Shown: positions 1-9,582, numbered from the stretch's first letter. The stretch: DNA of 35,981 nucleotides from an uncultured Lachnospiraceae bacterium (GCA_900544445.1 UQVK01000030.1:1-35981), one strand, 5' to 3'. Notes: generated by a model not told the origin, from the sequence alone. Translations and numbers: made by a program.

Positions 1-1704
<1,704 letters not shown>

Positions 1705-1817
1705 CCATCTTCAAAAATTTTTCAAAGATTCAACACAAAATCAACACATTTTCTCAGTAAGATAAATCTCGGATAGTTGAACAGCAACTCACAAAACTAT
1801 CTCCCCCTCATAGTCGG

Positions 1818-1849
1818 CAGACCCCCGCCATGCGCGGGGGTCTGTTTTT
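1818..1849 (+). terminator. Rho-independent terminator after lacZ
   Basis: An 11-bp perfect GC-rich stem pairs 1818-1828 (CAGACCCCCGC) with 1834-1844 around a 5-nt loop. A run of T residues follows at 1845-1849. It lies about 115 nt after the lacZ stop and before the next promoter, so it should insulate the two units. Confidence 0.9.
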
Positions 1850-1868
1850 CTATGTCGCAAAAAATGCG

Positions 1869-1897
1869 TTAACATTTCCTGAAAAATATGATATATT
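1869..1897 (+). promoter_or_regulatory. Sigma-A promoter of the dehydratase operon
   Basis: A -35 box TTAACA (1869-1874) and a -10 box TATATT (1892-1897) are separated by 17 nt. The predicted transcription start is near 1904, giving a leader of about 165 nt. A GTTAAC palindrome overlaps the -35 box and could be part of an operator, but no regulator can be named. Confidence 0.7.
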
Positions 1898-1943
1898 AAT
1901 ATTTTGGGTTCATATCTGCATCCATTTTGTATACATTTAAAAG

Positions 1944-2053
1944 GCGGCCGTTCGGCCGCGAAGAAATGAGGCGCGGGAAACCGCATGGGCGGTTTCCCTG
2001 GAAGAACCGCTCCGCGGTTCTTCTTACATGATTAAAAGCGGCCGTTCGGCCGC
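1944..2053 (+). repeat. Four tandem perfect hairpins in the leader of the dehydratase operon
   Basis: Four uninterrupted inverted repeats are packed into 110 nt. H1 is 1944-1959 (GCGGCC, loop GTTC, GGCCGC). H2 is 1975-1998 (10-bp stem GGGAAACCGC, loop ATGG). H3 is 2001-2023 (10-bp stem GAAGAACCGC, loop TCC). H4 is 2038-2053 and is identical to H1. H4 ends 7 nt before the AGAGG ribosome site at 2060-2064. None is followed by a T run, so they do not look like terminators. Similar hairpins precede other genes here (5219-5267, 9636-9662, 26266-26282, 32632-32642). Their function is unknown; mRNA stability or translation control is inference. Confidence 0.85.
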
Positions 2054-2068
2054 GGAAACAGAGGTAAT

Positions 2069-3370
2069 ATGTCAGTCGTAGACAAATATATCGATTATGT
2101 AAAAGAAGAGGCCATGAAGCGGCCGGAGAAAAGCTGGAACAAGATTCTCCTCGGCTTTCAGGCGAACAAATGGCGGATGCGCCTGCTTCCCACGAAAGAC
2201 CTTTCCAAAGGCTATCAGAAGCTGGAGCAGATGATGATGGGAGTGGTGGCCGATTCCCTGAGCAGAGAGGGAAGCTACGTGTGGGGAAATATTTTCACGC
2301 CCTGCGAACTGGTGCACTGCTTCGGGCTGCGCACCCTGTCCATCGAGGTGCTTTCCTGTTATATGAGCGGCTTTCATCTGGAGGATTATTTCATTGATTA
2401 TGCACAGGATATCGGCCTTGCGCCCACCCTGTGTTCCTATCATAAAACCTTTGTGGGAGGGGTGGAGAGCGGCGTGATCCAGAAACCGGATTACGCCATC
2501 ACCACCTCCCTTTCCTGTGACGGGAACCTGAATACCTTCCGGTATCTGGAAAAGAAGGCTGGCGTCCCATTCACCTTTCTGGACGTTCCCTATGCGGCGG
2601 ACGAGGAGTCGGTAACGTATCTGGCCGATCAGCTGCGCGGCCTTGCCGCTTCTCTGGAGGAGCTGACGGGAAAACGGTTCGAGGAAGAAAAGCTGAAGGA
2701 AACGATCCGGATTGAAAACGAGACGAGAAAGGAACTGCTGCGGTTCTTTGAGTTTCAGACGAAACGCCGCTATCCCGGCGCTCTCATCAGCCATCTGTAC
2801 ATGATGATGGGAATGCACCTTCTGGTGGGCACGCAGGAATTTCTGGACCTCATCCGTTTCATGAATGAGGAAATTGCAGATTGCCCAGTGTTTGAGGGCA
2901 AAAAAATCCTCTGGCTGCATCTGATCCCCTTCTATCAGGAGACGCTGAAAAAATATTTTGATAAAAATGAGGACTATCAGATCATCGCCAGCGACATCAT
3001 CCTGGATTATATAGAGGAGATGGACGCGGAGCATCCCTTTGAGGCGCTTGCCCAAAAGATCATCCGCAATCTCTATAACGGTTCCTATGCCTACAAGGCG
3101 GATGCGATCGCCTCTCTCTGCGACCGGCTGCATCCGGACGCGGTGATTTATTTCTGCCACTGGGGATGCAAGCAGGCTTCCGGCGGGAGCATTCTGCTGA
3201 AGGAAAAAATGCAGGAAAAGCAGATCCCCACGCTGATTCTTGACGGGGACGGAATCGATAAGAGAAACAGCCACGACGGACAGATCAAGACCAGGCTGGA
3301 GGCCTTTCTGGAGATGCTGGATGAAAAGAAAAACGCGGCGGCAGAGACGGGACAGAAGGAGGAAGTGTGA
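2069..3370 (+). CDS. 2-hydroxyacyl-CoA dehydratase D-component-like subunit (HgdB/BcrC family)
   Basis: This 433-residue protein belongs to the 2-hydroxyacyl-CoA dehydratase/benzoyl-CoA reductase subunit family (HGD-D type). These enzymes use an ATP-driven electron injected by an activator to reduce or dehydrate difficult substrates at a 4Fe-4S or double-cubane cluster. Cysteines sit where the family places its cluster ligands: C122 in TLCSYHKTF, C150 in SLSCDGNLNTF and C367 in HWGCKQASGGS, followed by LILDGDGID near the C-terminus. The pattern TPCELVHCFGL (about 77-86) corresponds to the family's N-terminal 'PxE' region. There is no signal peptide or membrane segment, so it should be cytoplasmic. 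The ATG is preceded by AGAGG with a short 4-nt gap. The stop overlaps the next start (TGATG), so translation is coupled to the fused subunit/activator. The substrate cannot be deduced: no CoA-transferase or 2-hydroxyacid dehydrogenase is adjacent. E. coli YjiM and the double-cubane-cluster proteins are alternative relatives. Confidence 0.85.
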   Translation: MSVVDKYIDYVKEEAMKRPEKSWNKILLGFQANKWRMRLLPTKDLSKGYQKLEQMMMGVVADSLSREGSYVWGNIFTPCELVHCFGLRTLSIEVLSCYMSGFHLEDYFIDYAQDIGLAPTLCSYHKTFVGGVESGVIQKPDYAITTSLSCDGNLNTFRYLEKKAGVPFTFLDVPYAADEESVTYLADQLRGLAASLEELTGKRFEEEKLKETIRIENETRKELLRFFEFQTKRRYPGALISHLYMMMGMHLLVGTQEFLDLIRFMNEEIADCPVFEGKKILWLHLIPFYQETLKKYFDKNEDYQIIASDIILDYIEEMDAEHPFEALAQKIIRNLYNGSYAYKADAIASLCDRLHPDAVIYFCHWGCKQASGGSILLKEKMQEKQIPTLILDGDGIDKRNSHDGQIKTRLEAFLEMLDEKKNAAAETGQKEEV

Positions 3371-5151
3371 TGCTTGGGTATATATGCAAATATGCGCCCA
3401 TCGAGGTTTTTGAATCCATGGGCGTGGAAATGAAGCGGATCGATCCGCAGGTGACGAATTTTACGCAGGCGGACATGAAGATGCACCCCAATGTCTGCAG
3501 CTTTGCGAAGGGTGTGCTTGAGGATGTGATGGAAGGCGGTTATGAGGGAGTCATCCTCACCACCTGCTGCGACAGCATTCGCCGCCTGTATGATGTGCTG
3601 AAGCAGGAGCTTCCGGACCGTTTCATTTATATTCTGGACACGCCGAGGATCACGAAGGACGCGGGAATCACGCTCTATGAGGGCAGGATTCGGAAAATGA
3701 TTGAAGCATATGAAGCTTTTTCCGGAAAGACCTTTGAGGAAGAGAAGCTGGCGGATATCCTGAGAAAAAAGAAAAAGGAGCAGAGCATTTCTCTGGGAGA
3801 GAGCGGCTGTGGGGAAGATGCGGCTTCCGAAGCGGGCACAGGACGCCGCGCTTTTCGCAGAAAGAATATCGGCCTCATCGGAGCCAGGGCCAATGAGAGC
3901 ATCGTGCAGATTCTGCGGGAGAAAAACGCCAATCTGGCCTTTGACCTGACCTGTACCGGACTGAAGCGCAAGTATCTGCTGGAGCCGGAGCAGGTGCTCA
4001 CAGGCTACACAAGAGGGCTTCTGAGCCAGTTCCCCTGCATGCGAATGGAGGCAGCATCAGGAAGGGACGAGCTGATCGAGCGCTACGCGGGAAGTGTGGA
4101 CGGCGTGATCTATCATACCGTCCAGTTCTGTGACAACTATTCCTATGAGTACGCCTGGCTGAAAAAAAGGCTGGATCGTCCCATGCTGGCGCTTGAGACG
4201 GATTATACGAAGCAGAGCTATGGCCAGATCCTGACCAGGATCGAAGCCTTTCTGGAATCCCTCGGGCAGCCGCCGGAGAGCGCGAAGCGGGAAATGTCCC
4301 GGCAGCAGGACGGGGCGGCACAGGAAGGAGAAAGAACACAGGGAAAGGAGAATTCGGGAAATATGTATGTGATGGGAATTGACAGCGGTTCCACCTCCAC
4401 CAATGCGGTGATCATGAATGGAGACCGCAAAATCGTGGCGTCTGCGGTGGTGCGCACCGGCGCGAAATCCGGGGAGAGCGCACAGCGGATTCTGGATGAG
4501 GTGCTTTCCGAAGCGGGCTTAAAGCGAGAGGATATTTCCTGGATCGTCTCCACCGGCTACGGCCGCGTGAGCATCCCCTTCGCGGATGAAAACGTGACGG
4601 AGATCAGCTGCCACGGCCGCGGAGCCCATTACTTCAACCCGGCTGTACGCACCATCCTGGACATCGGAGGCCAGGACAGCAAGGCCATCCGCCTGAATGA
4701 AAAGGGCGAGGTGGCGGACTTCGTTATGAACGACAAGTGTGCGGCGGGAACCGGACGTTTCCTGGAGATGATCGCCCGTTCCCTTGAGGTGGATGTGGAC
4801 GAGCTTGGCCCCATCGCCCTGCAGTCAAAGGAGGATATTGAGATCACCAGCATGTGTTCCGTATTCGCGGAATCCGAGGTCATTTCCCTGATCGCAAATA
4901 ACCGGGAAAAGACGGATATCGCAAACGGCATCTGCCGCGCTGTGGCAAACAAATCCTACTCCCTGTTGAAGCGCGTCGGCCTGGAGGCGGAATTCATGAT
5001 GACCGGCGGCGTGGCAAAGAACGCGGGCGTGGTTCGCGCCGTGGAGGAGAAGCTGGGAAAGAAGCTTTACATCTGTCCGGAGCCGGAAATCGTCGGCGCG
5101 GCGGGCGCGGCGCTCTATGCGCTGGATAAAGTGGACCGGTTTTTGAGTTGA
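3370..5151 (+). CDS. Fusion: dehydratase-like subunit plus BadF/HgdC-type ATPase activator
   Basis: This 593-residue protein has two parts. Residues 1-300 resemble a second, compact HGD-D-type subunit with candidate cluster cysteines C43 (NVCSFAKG), C66/C67 (TTCCDSIRR) and C254 (QFCDNYSYEY), interrupted by a charged loop at about 137-165. A hydrophilic linker (about 300-331) joins it to a complete BcrAD/BadF/HgdC ATPase (332-593). The ATPase shows the actin-fold phosphate loop GIDSGSTSTNA, DIGGQDSKAI, NDKCAAGTGRFLE, ITSMCSVFAESEV and MMTGGVAKNAG. The Cys residues in NDKCAAG and TSMCSVF are those that hold the inter-subunit 4Fe-4S cluster in HgdC homodimers. The likely role is ATP-dependent reduction of the partner subunit encoded just upstream. 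I chose ATG 3370 (one-base overlap TGATG, AAGGAGG at 3357-3363) over the GTG at 3367. The fusion is unusual, since most systems encode the activator separately. The biochemical substrate is unknown. Confidence 0.85.
   Translation: MLGYICKYAPIEVFESMGVEMKRIDPQVTNFTQADMKMHPNVCSFAKGVLEDVMEGGYEGVILTTCCDSIRRLYDVLKQELPDRFIYILDTPRITKDAGITLYEGRIRKMIEAYEAFSGKTFEEEKLADILRKKKKEQSISLGESGCGEDAASEAGTGRRAFRRKNIGLIGARANESIVQILREKNANLAFDLTCTGLKRKYLLEPEQVLTGYTRGLLSQFPCMRMEAASGRDELIERYAGSVDGVIYHTVQFCDNYSYEYAWLKKRLDRPMLALETDYTKQSYGQILTRIEAFLESLGQPPESAKREMSRQQDGAAQEGERTQGKENSGNMYVMGIDSGSTSTNAVIMNGDRKIVASAVVRTGAKSGESAQRILDEVLSEAGLKREDISWIVSTGYGRVSIPFADENVTEISCHGRGAHYFNPAVRTILDIGGQDSKAIRLNEKGEVADFVMNDKCAAGTGRFLEMIARSLEVDVDELGPIALQSKEDIEITSMCSVFAESEVISLIANNREKTDIANGICRAVANKSYSLLKRVGLEAEFMMTGGVAKNAGVVRAVEEKLGKKLYICPEPEIVGAAGAALYALDKVDRFLS
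4344..4365 (+). promoter_or_regulatory. Possible internal ribosome site for a free activator
   Basis: Inside the fusion gene, AAAGGAG (4344-4350) lies 12 nt before an in-frame ATG (4363-4365, residue 332). That ATG begins MYVMGIDSGST, which looks like the natural N-terminus of a stand-alone HgdC-type activator. Ribosomes could start here and make a free ATPase of about 262 residues, or the site may be a relic of a formerly separate gene. The spacing is longer than ideal. Confidence 0.35.
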
Positions 5152-5175
5152 CGGTTTAAGAAAGCACTGCGTCAG

Positions 5176-5204
5176 TTGAAAATTCCTCCCTTCTGTGCTA
5201 TCCT
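5176..5204 (+). promoter_or_regulatory. Sigma-A promoter upstream of murE
   Basis: TTGAAA (5176-5181) and TATCCT (5199-5204) are separated by exactly 17 nt. The start of transcription is predicted near 5211, so the hairpin at 5219-5238 would lie almost at the 5' end of the mRNA. No terminator is visible between the preceding stop (5151) and this promoter. Confidence 0.65.
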
Positions 5205-5218
5205 TAAAGAACCTATCG

Positions 5219-5267
5219 GCCGGGCGGCAGTGCCCGGCGTAAAATAATGCAGCGGCCGTCCGGCCGC
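5219..5267 (+). repeat. Two hairpins in the murE leader
   Basis: The first is a perfect 7-bp stem, GCCGGGC (5219-5225) with GCCCGGC (5232-5238) and a 6-nt loop. The second is 5252-5267, GCGGCC, loop GTCC, GGCCGC. It differs by one loop base from the two copies before the dehydratase operon (1944-1959 and 2038-2053). It sits directly before the AGAGG ribosome site of murE. Neither has a T tail. Confidence 0.8.
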
Positions 5268-5281
5268 GGGAAAGAGGAAGT

Positions 5282-6805
5282 ATGGCCAAACTGAGAACTC
5301 TGCTTGAGAATCTGGAAGTGACAGCCCTGCGGGGCAGTCTGGAAGCCGCTCTGGATCAGGAGATTACGGCTCTGGTTTACGATTCCAGAAAAATTACGAA
5401 GGACTGCCTTTTCGTCTGTATCGAAGGGGCAAATTTTGACGGACATTCTGCGGCGGCACAGGCGGTTTCTCAGGGAGCGGCCGTTCTGGTGGTACAAAAG
5501 CCTGTGGAGGTGCCTAAGGACAGTGAGGTTCTGATCCTTCAGGTGGAAAGCACGCGCTATGCGCTTGCCTTTCTGTCGGCAGCCTGGTTCGGTCATCCGG
5601 CGTCGAAGCTGAAAACCATCGGCATCACCGGGACAAAGGGAAAAACCACATCAACCTATCTGGTGAAGTCCATTCTGGAAAATGCGGGGCTGAAGGTGGG
5701 GCTGGTGGGCACCATTGAGGTGATCATCGGAGACACTCATATCCATGCGGAGAACACCACGCCGGAATCCTATGTACTCCAGTCCTATTTTGCGAGGATG
5801 GTGGAGGAGGGGTGCGACGCGGTGGTGATGGAGGTATCCTCCCAGGCGCTGATGCAGCACAGAAGCCAGGGCTTTGTGTTTGACTTCGGCATTTTTACAA
5901 ACATCGAGCCGGATCACATCGGCCCCAACGAGCATGCCAGCTTTGAGGACTATCTGCATTGTAAGGGACTTCTGTTTAAACAGTGCCGGGTGGGCATTGT
6001 GAACGGGGATGACGCCCACTGGCAGCAGGTGACGGAAGGTCACACCTGCCGGCTGGAAACCTACGGCCTGAACGAAGGCTGCGACATCCGCGCCACAGAC
6101 CTGAAACTCACGAATGTGAACGGGAAGCTGGGCGTGGCTTTCCATGTATCCTGCGGCGAGGACGGGGCGGCGTCCGGCAGGCCGATGGATTTTGACGCCC
6201 AGATCGATATGCCGGGCCGGTTCAGCGTTTACAATGCGCTGACAGCCATCGCCATCTGCCGGCATTTTGACGTTTTCGTTTCCGACATTCAGAGGGCGCT
6301 TCTGGCTGCGAAGGTGAAGGGACGCATTGAGCTGGTGAAGGTGTCGGATGAGTTTACCCTGCTCATCGATTACGCCCACAACGCCATGGCGCTGGAAAGC
6401 CTGCTCGCCACCCTGAAGGAATATGAGCACGGAAGGCTCATCTGTGTGTTTGGCTGCGGCGGAAACCGTTCCCGGCTGCGCCGCTTCGAGATGGGGGAGG
6501 TGAGCGGAAGGCTCGCTGACCTGACCGTTATCACCTCTGACAACCCCCGGTTCGAGGAGCCCCAGGCCATCATCGACGACATTGTGACCGGCATTCAGAA
6601 AACGGACGGTGAGCATATCGAGATCTGCGACCGGAAGGAAGCCATCGCCTGGGCCATCGACCACGGACGCCCGGGAGATATCATCGTTCTTGCGGGCAAG
6701 GGCCATGAGGATTATCAGGAAATCAAGGGCGTGAAGCATCACATGGACGAAAGGGAACTGATCGCGGATATTCTGAAGGAACGGGGAATTTCTTTTTCCT
6801 CATAA
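5282..6805 (+). CDS. murE: UDP-N-acetylmuramoyl-tripeptide synthetase (MurE)
   Basis: MurE is a cytoplasmic ATP-dependent ligase that adds the third amino acid to UDP-MurNAc-L-Ala-D-Glu during peptidoglycan synthesis. The 507-residue length is typical. Visible features are the N-terminal UDP-binding domain, the P-loop GTKGKTTS (117-124), TTPESYVLQ, EVSSQAL (184-190), a probable carbamylated Lys in YLHCKGLLF (K228) and the C-terminal amino-acid-binding domain. DNPR (420-423) normally signals meso-diaminopimelate as substrate. Two blocks are atypical: DHIGPNEHASFEDY replaces the usual DHLDxHGTMxxY, and GCGGNRSRLRRFEMGEV replaces GGDRDxGKRPxMG. This resembles the streptococcal-style branch, or a paralogue. 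The start follows AGAGGAAG at 5273-5280. The gene has its own promoter and hairpin leader, and leads into priA 32 nt later. In B. subtilis murE lies inside the dcw cluster, from which it is missing here. The specificity for meso-DAP is an inference. Confidence 0.88.
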   Translation: MAKLRTLLENLEVTALRGSLEAALDQEITALVYDSRKITKDCLFVCIEGANFDGHSAAAQAVSQGAAVLVVQKPVEVPKDSEVLILQVESTRYALAFLSAAWFGHPASKLKTIGITGTKGKTTSTYLVKSILENAGLKVGLVGTIEVIIGDTHIHAENTTPESYVLQSYFARMVEEGCDAVVMEVSSQALMQHRSQGFVFDFGIFTNIEPDHIGPNEHASFEDYLHCKGLLFKQCRVGIVNGDDAHWQQVTEGHTCRLETYGLNEGCDIRATDLKLTNVNGKLGVAFHVSCGEDGAASGRPMDFDAQIDMPGRFSVYNALTAIAICRHFDVFVSDIQRALLAAKVKGRIELVKVSDEFTLLIDYAHNAMALESLLATLKEYEHGRLICVFGCGGNRSRLRRFEMGEVSGRLADLTVITSDNPRFEEPQAIIDDIVTGIQKTDGEHIEICDRKEAIAWAIDHGRPGDIIVLAGKGHEDYQEIKGVKHHMDERELIADILKERGISFSS

Positions 6806-6837
6806 AATACAGAAAGCAGGAAGGAGGCGGAAAACAG

Positions 6838-9075
6838 ATGCAGGGAAAATTTGCAAACGTCATCGTGGATATCTCCCATGAAAATGTGGACCGCCCCTTC
6901 GCCTACCGCATTCCCGAACGGCTCCGGGGCGTTCCGGAGCCGGGCATGCAGGTGACCATCCCCTTCGGGCGCGGCAATACGCTGCGCACCGGCTATATCA
7001 TTGAGGTGACGGACGAGGCGGATTTTGAGGAAAGCCGCATGAAGGAGCTGGACAGCATCCGGGAGGGCGGAGCTCAGGTGGAGAGCCGTCTGATCCGGCT
7101 GGCTTTCTGGATGAAGGAGCATTACGGCTCCACTATCATCGCGGCCCTGAAAACCGTCCTTCCGGCCCGAAAGAAGTTCAAGACGCCGGAAAAAAAGGAA
7201 ATCCGCCTGCGTGTGAGCAAAGAGGAGGCACGTCAGGAGCTTCTGGAGTGTGAGCGCAGGCACCAGAACGCAAAGGCCCGCGTCCTGCGGGAGCTGATCG
7301 AGGAGGAATGCCTTCCCATGGGCCTTCTTTCGAAGAAGCTGAACATTTCCGCGCCCACCTTCAAAAGCCTCTGGGAGAGCGGCATCGTCTCCATCGAAAG
7401 CGTTCCCTACTACCGCAATCCGGTGAAGCTGGACGTGGAGCGGGAGGAGGGAAGGCGCTTAAGTTCCTCCCAGCAGCGGATCGTGGATGATTTTTTTGAC
7501 AAATATGATGCCGGAGACCGGCAGACCTGCCTCCTGAAGGGAATCACCGGAAGCGGAAAAACGGAGGTCTACATGGCGCTCATCGAGGGCGTGGTGAAAC
7601 GGGGGCATCAGGCGGTGATGCTGATTCCGGAAATCGCCCTCACCTACCAGACCGTATTGCGCTTCTACAAGCGGTTCGGAGACCGGGTGTCGGTGATGAA
7701 CTCCACCCTGTCCGCCGGGGAGAAATACGACCAGTGCGAACGGGCGAAACGCAGGGAAATTGACGTGATCATCGGTCCCCGCTCCGCCCTGTTCACCCCC
7801 TTTCCGGATATCGGTCTCATCGTCATCGACGAAGAACACGAAGGCAGCTACAAAAGCGAGACCATGCCGAAATACCACGCCAGGGAGACCGCCGAGGAAC
7901 TGGCAAGGCTCCATGGGGCGGCGGTATTCTTAGGCTCCGCTACTCCTTCTCTGGAGAGCTTCTATCGGGCGAAGGAGGGCAGATACCGGTTATACACCCT
8001 GACGGAGCGCTTAAACGGCGGCGCTCTGCCCGCCGTGTATGTGGAGGACTTGAGACAGGAGCTGAAGGAGGGAAACCGCTCCATTTTTTCCAGAAGGCTG
8101 CAGACGCTTCTGGAAGACCGGTTTGCCAGAGGGGAACAGAGCATGCTGTTTCTGAACCGCAGGGGCTATGCGGGCTTCGTTTCCTGCCGTATGTGCGGCC
8201 ATGTGATGAAGTGCCCCCACTGTGACGTCTCCCTTTCGGAGCACAGAAACGGCACCCTGGTCTGTCACTACTGCGGCTATACGCGCCCGGCAGTGAAAAC
8301 CTGCCCCGAATGCGGTTCCCGCTACATTCTTGGCTTCCGGGCGGGAACCGAGCAGATCGAAGAGCAGCTGCACAAAATGTATCCGGATAAAAAAGTGCTG
8401 CGGATGGACGCGGACACCACCCGGAAAAAGGAGAGCTATGAACAGATCCTGGCATCCTTTGCCGCAGGTGAAGCGGACGTGCTGGTGGGCACTCAGATGA
8501 TCGTCAAGGGACACGATTTCCCGGCGGTGACGCTCATGGGAATTCTGGCGGCCGACATGTCCCTTTCCGCTGCGGATTATCGGGCGTCAGAGCGTACCTT
8601 CCAGCTTCTGACCCAGGCGGCAGGCCGGGCGGGCCGTGGCAGCAGGCCCGGCGAGGTGGTGATTCAGACCTACCAGCCGGAGCATTACAGCATCGTCCAT
8701 GCGGCGGCCCAGGACTATGAGGGCTTTTATGAGGAAGAGATCATGTACCGCAGGCTGTTGGCCTATCCCCCCGCCGCTCACATTCTGGCCGTCCAGATCG
8801 GCGCGTCGGAGGAAGCGGCAGGAGCGGCGCTGGCGAAGCGGCTTTCCCTGCTGGCGGGTGACCTCCCGGAGGGAAGCTTTCTCATCGGTCCGGCGCCTGC
8901 CTCTATCGGGAAGATCAACGACGTGTTCCGCTTCGTGATCTACATCAAAAGCCCGGATTACGATCTGCTCATCCGGATCAAGGACCGGATGGAAAAAAAG
9001 CTGAAGGAACAGGAAGACAGAGACGGGAGAGGGAAGACGGTACAGTTCGATTTTGACCCGATGAACCCGTTTTAG
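6838..9075 (+). CDS. priA: Primosomal protein N' / replication restart helicase PriA
   Basis: PriA is a superfamily 2, 3'-to-5' DNA helicase that recognises stalled forks and reloads the replisome. The 745-residue protein shows the N-terminal 3'-DNA-binding domain (VIVDISHENVDRPFAYRIP at the start), Walker A GITGSGKT (235-242), Walker B DEEH (331-334), the motif GSATPSLES, and motifs V/VI including GTQMIVKGHDFPAVTL and QAAGRAGR. The eight-cysteine double zinc site is complete: C450, C453, C459, C462, C476, C479, C489 and C492. The start is set by AAGGAGG about 11 nt upstream. The gene begins the conserved Firmicutes order priA-def-fmt-rsmB-rlmN-stp-prkC-rsgA. The spacing to murE (32 nt) and def (34 nt) suggests co-transcription. 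Confidence 0.97.
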   Translation: MQGKFANVIVDISHENVDRPFAYRIPERLRGVPEPGMQVTIPFGRGNTLRTGYIIEVTDEADFEESRMKELDSIREGGAQVESRLIRLAFWMKEHYGSTIIAALKTVLPARKKFKTPEKKEIRLRVSKEEARQELLECERRHQNAKARVLRELIEEECLPMGLLSKKLNISAPTFKSLWESGIVSIESVPYYRNPVKLDVEREEGRRLSSSQQRIVDDFFDKYDAGDRQTCLLKGITGSGKTEVYMALIEGVVKRGHQAVMLIPEIALTYQTVLRFYKRFGDRVSVMNSTLSAGEKYDQCERAKRREIDVIIGPRSALFTPFPDIGLIVIDEEHEGSYKSETMPKYHARETAEELARLHGAAVFLGSATPSLESFYRAKEGRYRLYTLTERLNGGALPAVYVEDLRQELKEGNRSIFSRRLQTLLEDRFARGEQSMLFLNRRGYAGFVSCRMCGHVMKCPHCDVSLSEHRNGTLVCHYCGYTRPAVKTCPECGSRYILGFRAGTEQIEEQLHKMYPDKKVLRMDADTTRKKESYEQILASFAAGEADVLVGTQMIVKGHDFPAVTLMGILAADMSLSAADYRASERTFQLLTQAAGRAGRGSRPGEVVIQTYQPEHYSIVHAAAQDYEGFYEEEIMYRRLLAYPPAAHILAVQIGASEEAAGAALAKRLSLLAGDLPEGSFLIGPAPASIGKINDVFRFVIYIKSPDYDLLIRIKDRMEKKLKEQEDRDGRGKTVQFDFDPMNPF

Positions 9076-9109
9076 AGATACAGATAAAAATGCAACGGAG
9101 GAATAAGCC

Positions 9110-9580
9110 ATGGCAATCAGAAATATCAGAACAATCGGAGATCCCATTCTGGAGAAGGTCTGCAAGGAAGTAAAGGAGATGACGCCCCGCACACAAGAAC
9201 TCATCGACGATATGTTTGAGACCATGTATGAGGCCAACGGCGTGGGACTTGCTGCTCCCCAGGTGGGCGTGCTCAAGCGCATCGTGGTCATTGATGTGAC
9301 CGGAGAAGACCCCATCGTGCTCATCAATCCCCGCATCATGGAAACCAGCGGAGAGCAGACCGGCGGCGAGGGATGCCTCTCCGTTCCCGGAAAGAGCGGC
9401 GTTGTAACCAGACCCAATTATGTAAAGGTCAAGGCCTATGACCGGGACATGAACCCCATTGAACTGGAGGGAACAGAGCTTCTCGCCAGGGCCTTCTGCC
9501 ATGAAATCGATCACCTGGACGGCCATCTGTATGTGGAAAAGGTGGAGGGCGAGCTGGCAGATGTCGAGGAGGAAGCATGA
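9110..9580 (+). CDS. def: Peptide deformylase
   Basis: Peptide deformylase removes the formyl group from the N-terminal Met of nascent proteins at the ribosome exit. The 156-residue protein carries all three signature motifs: GVGLAAPQVG (44-53), EGCLS (87-91, metal-binding Cys89) and HEIDH (131-135, two metal His and the catalytic Glu). This is the compact, bacterial type 1 pattern. A good GGAGGA ribosome site lies about 9 nt before the ATG. It pairs functionally with fmt just downstream: fmt adds the formyl group to initiator tRNA and Def removes it. The gene ends immediately before a long hairpin (9583-9623). Confidence 0.97.
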   Translation: MAIRNIRTIGDPILEKVCKEVKEMTPRTQELIDDMFETMYEANGVGLAAPQVGVLKRIVVIDVTGEDPIVLINPRIMETSGEQTGGEGCLSVPGKSGVVTRPNYVKVKAYDRDMNPIELEGTELLARAFCHEIDHLDGHLYVEKVEGELADVEEEA

Positions 9581-9582
9581 AA

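Larger units (their letters stand above)
1705..2068 (+). other. Intergenic region between lacZ and the dehydratase operon
   Basis: This 364-base stretch has no convincing gene. It holds, in order: an AT-rich tail with two mutually exclusive small inverted repeats (1772-1778 with 1795-1801, or 1775-1779 with 1785-1789), the lacZ terminator (1818-1849), a sigma-A promoter (1869-1897), and a 5' leader of about 165 nt with four perfect hairpins (1944-2053) running up to the ribosome site. The promoter and hairpins are listed separately. Confidence 0.8.

Noticed and set aside
1772..1801. Alternative small hairpins before the lacZ terminator as an antiterminator or riboswitch
   Set aside because: Stems of 5-7 bp in an AT-rich region downstream of the stop codon are too weak, and no known motif is recognisable.
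2072..3274. A long minus-strand open frame (about 400 codons) opposite the dehydratase gene
   Set aside because: It is the mirror of a conserved coding gene in a GC-rich genome, has no ribosome site or recognisable domain, and its Leu/His/Gln-rich composition is that of a shadow frame.
5651..6742. Minus-strand open frame of 363 codons opposite murE
   Set aside because: Shadow of murE; no family motif and no start signal.
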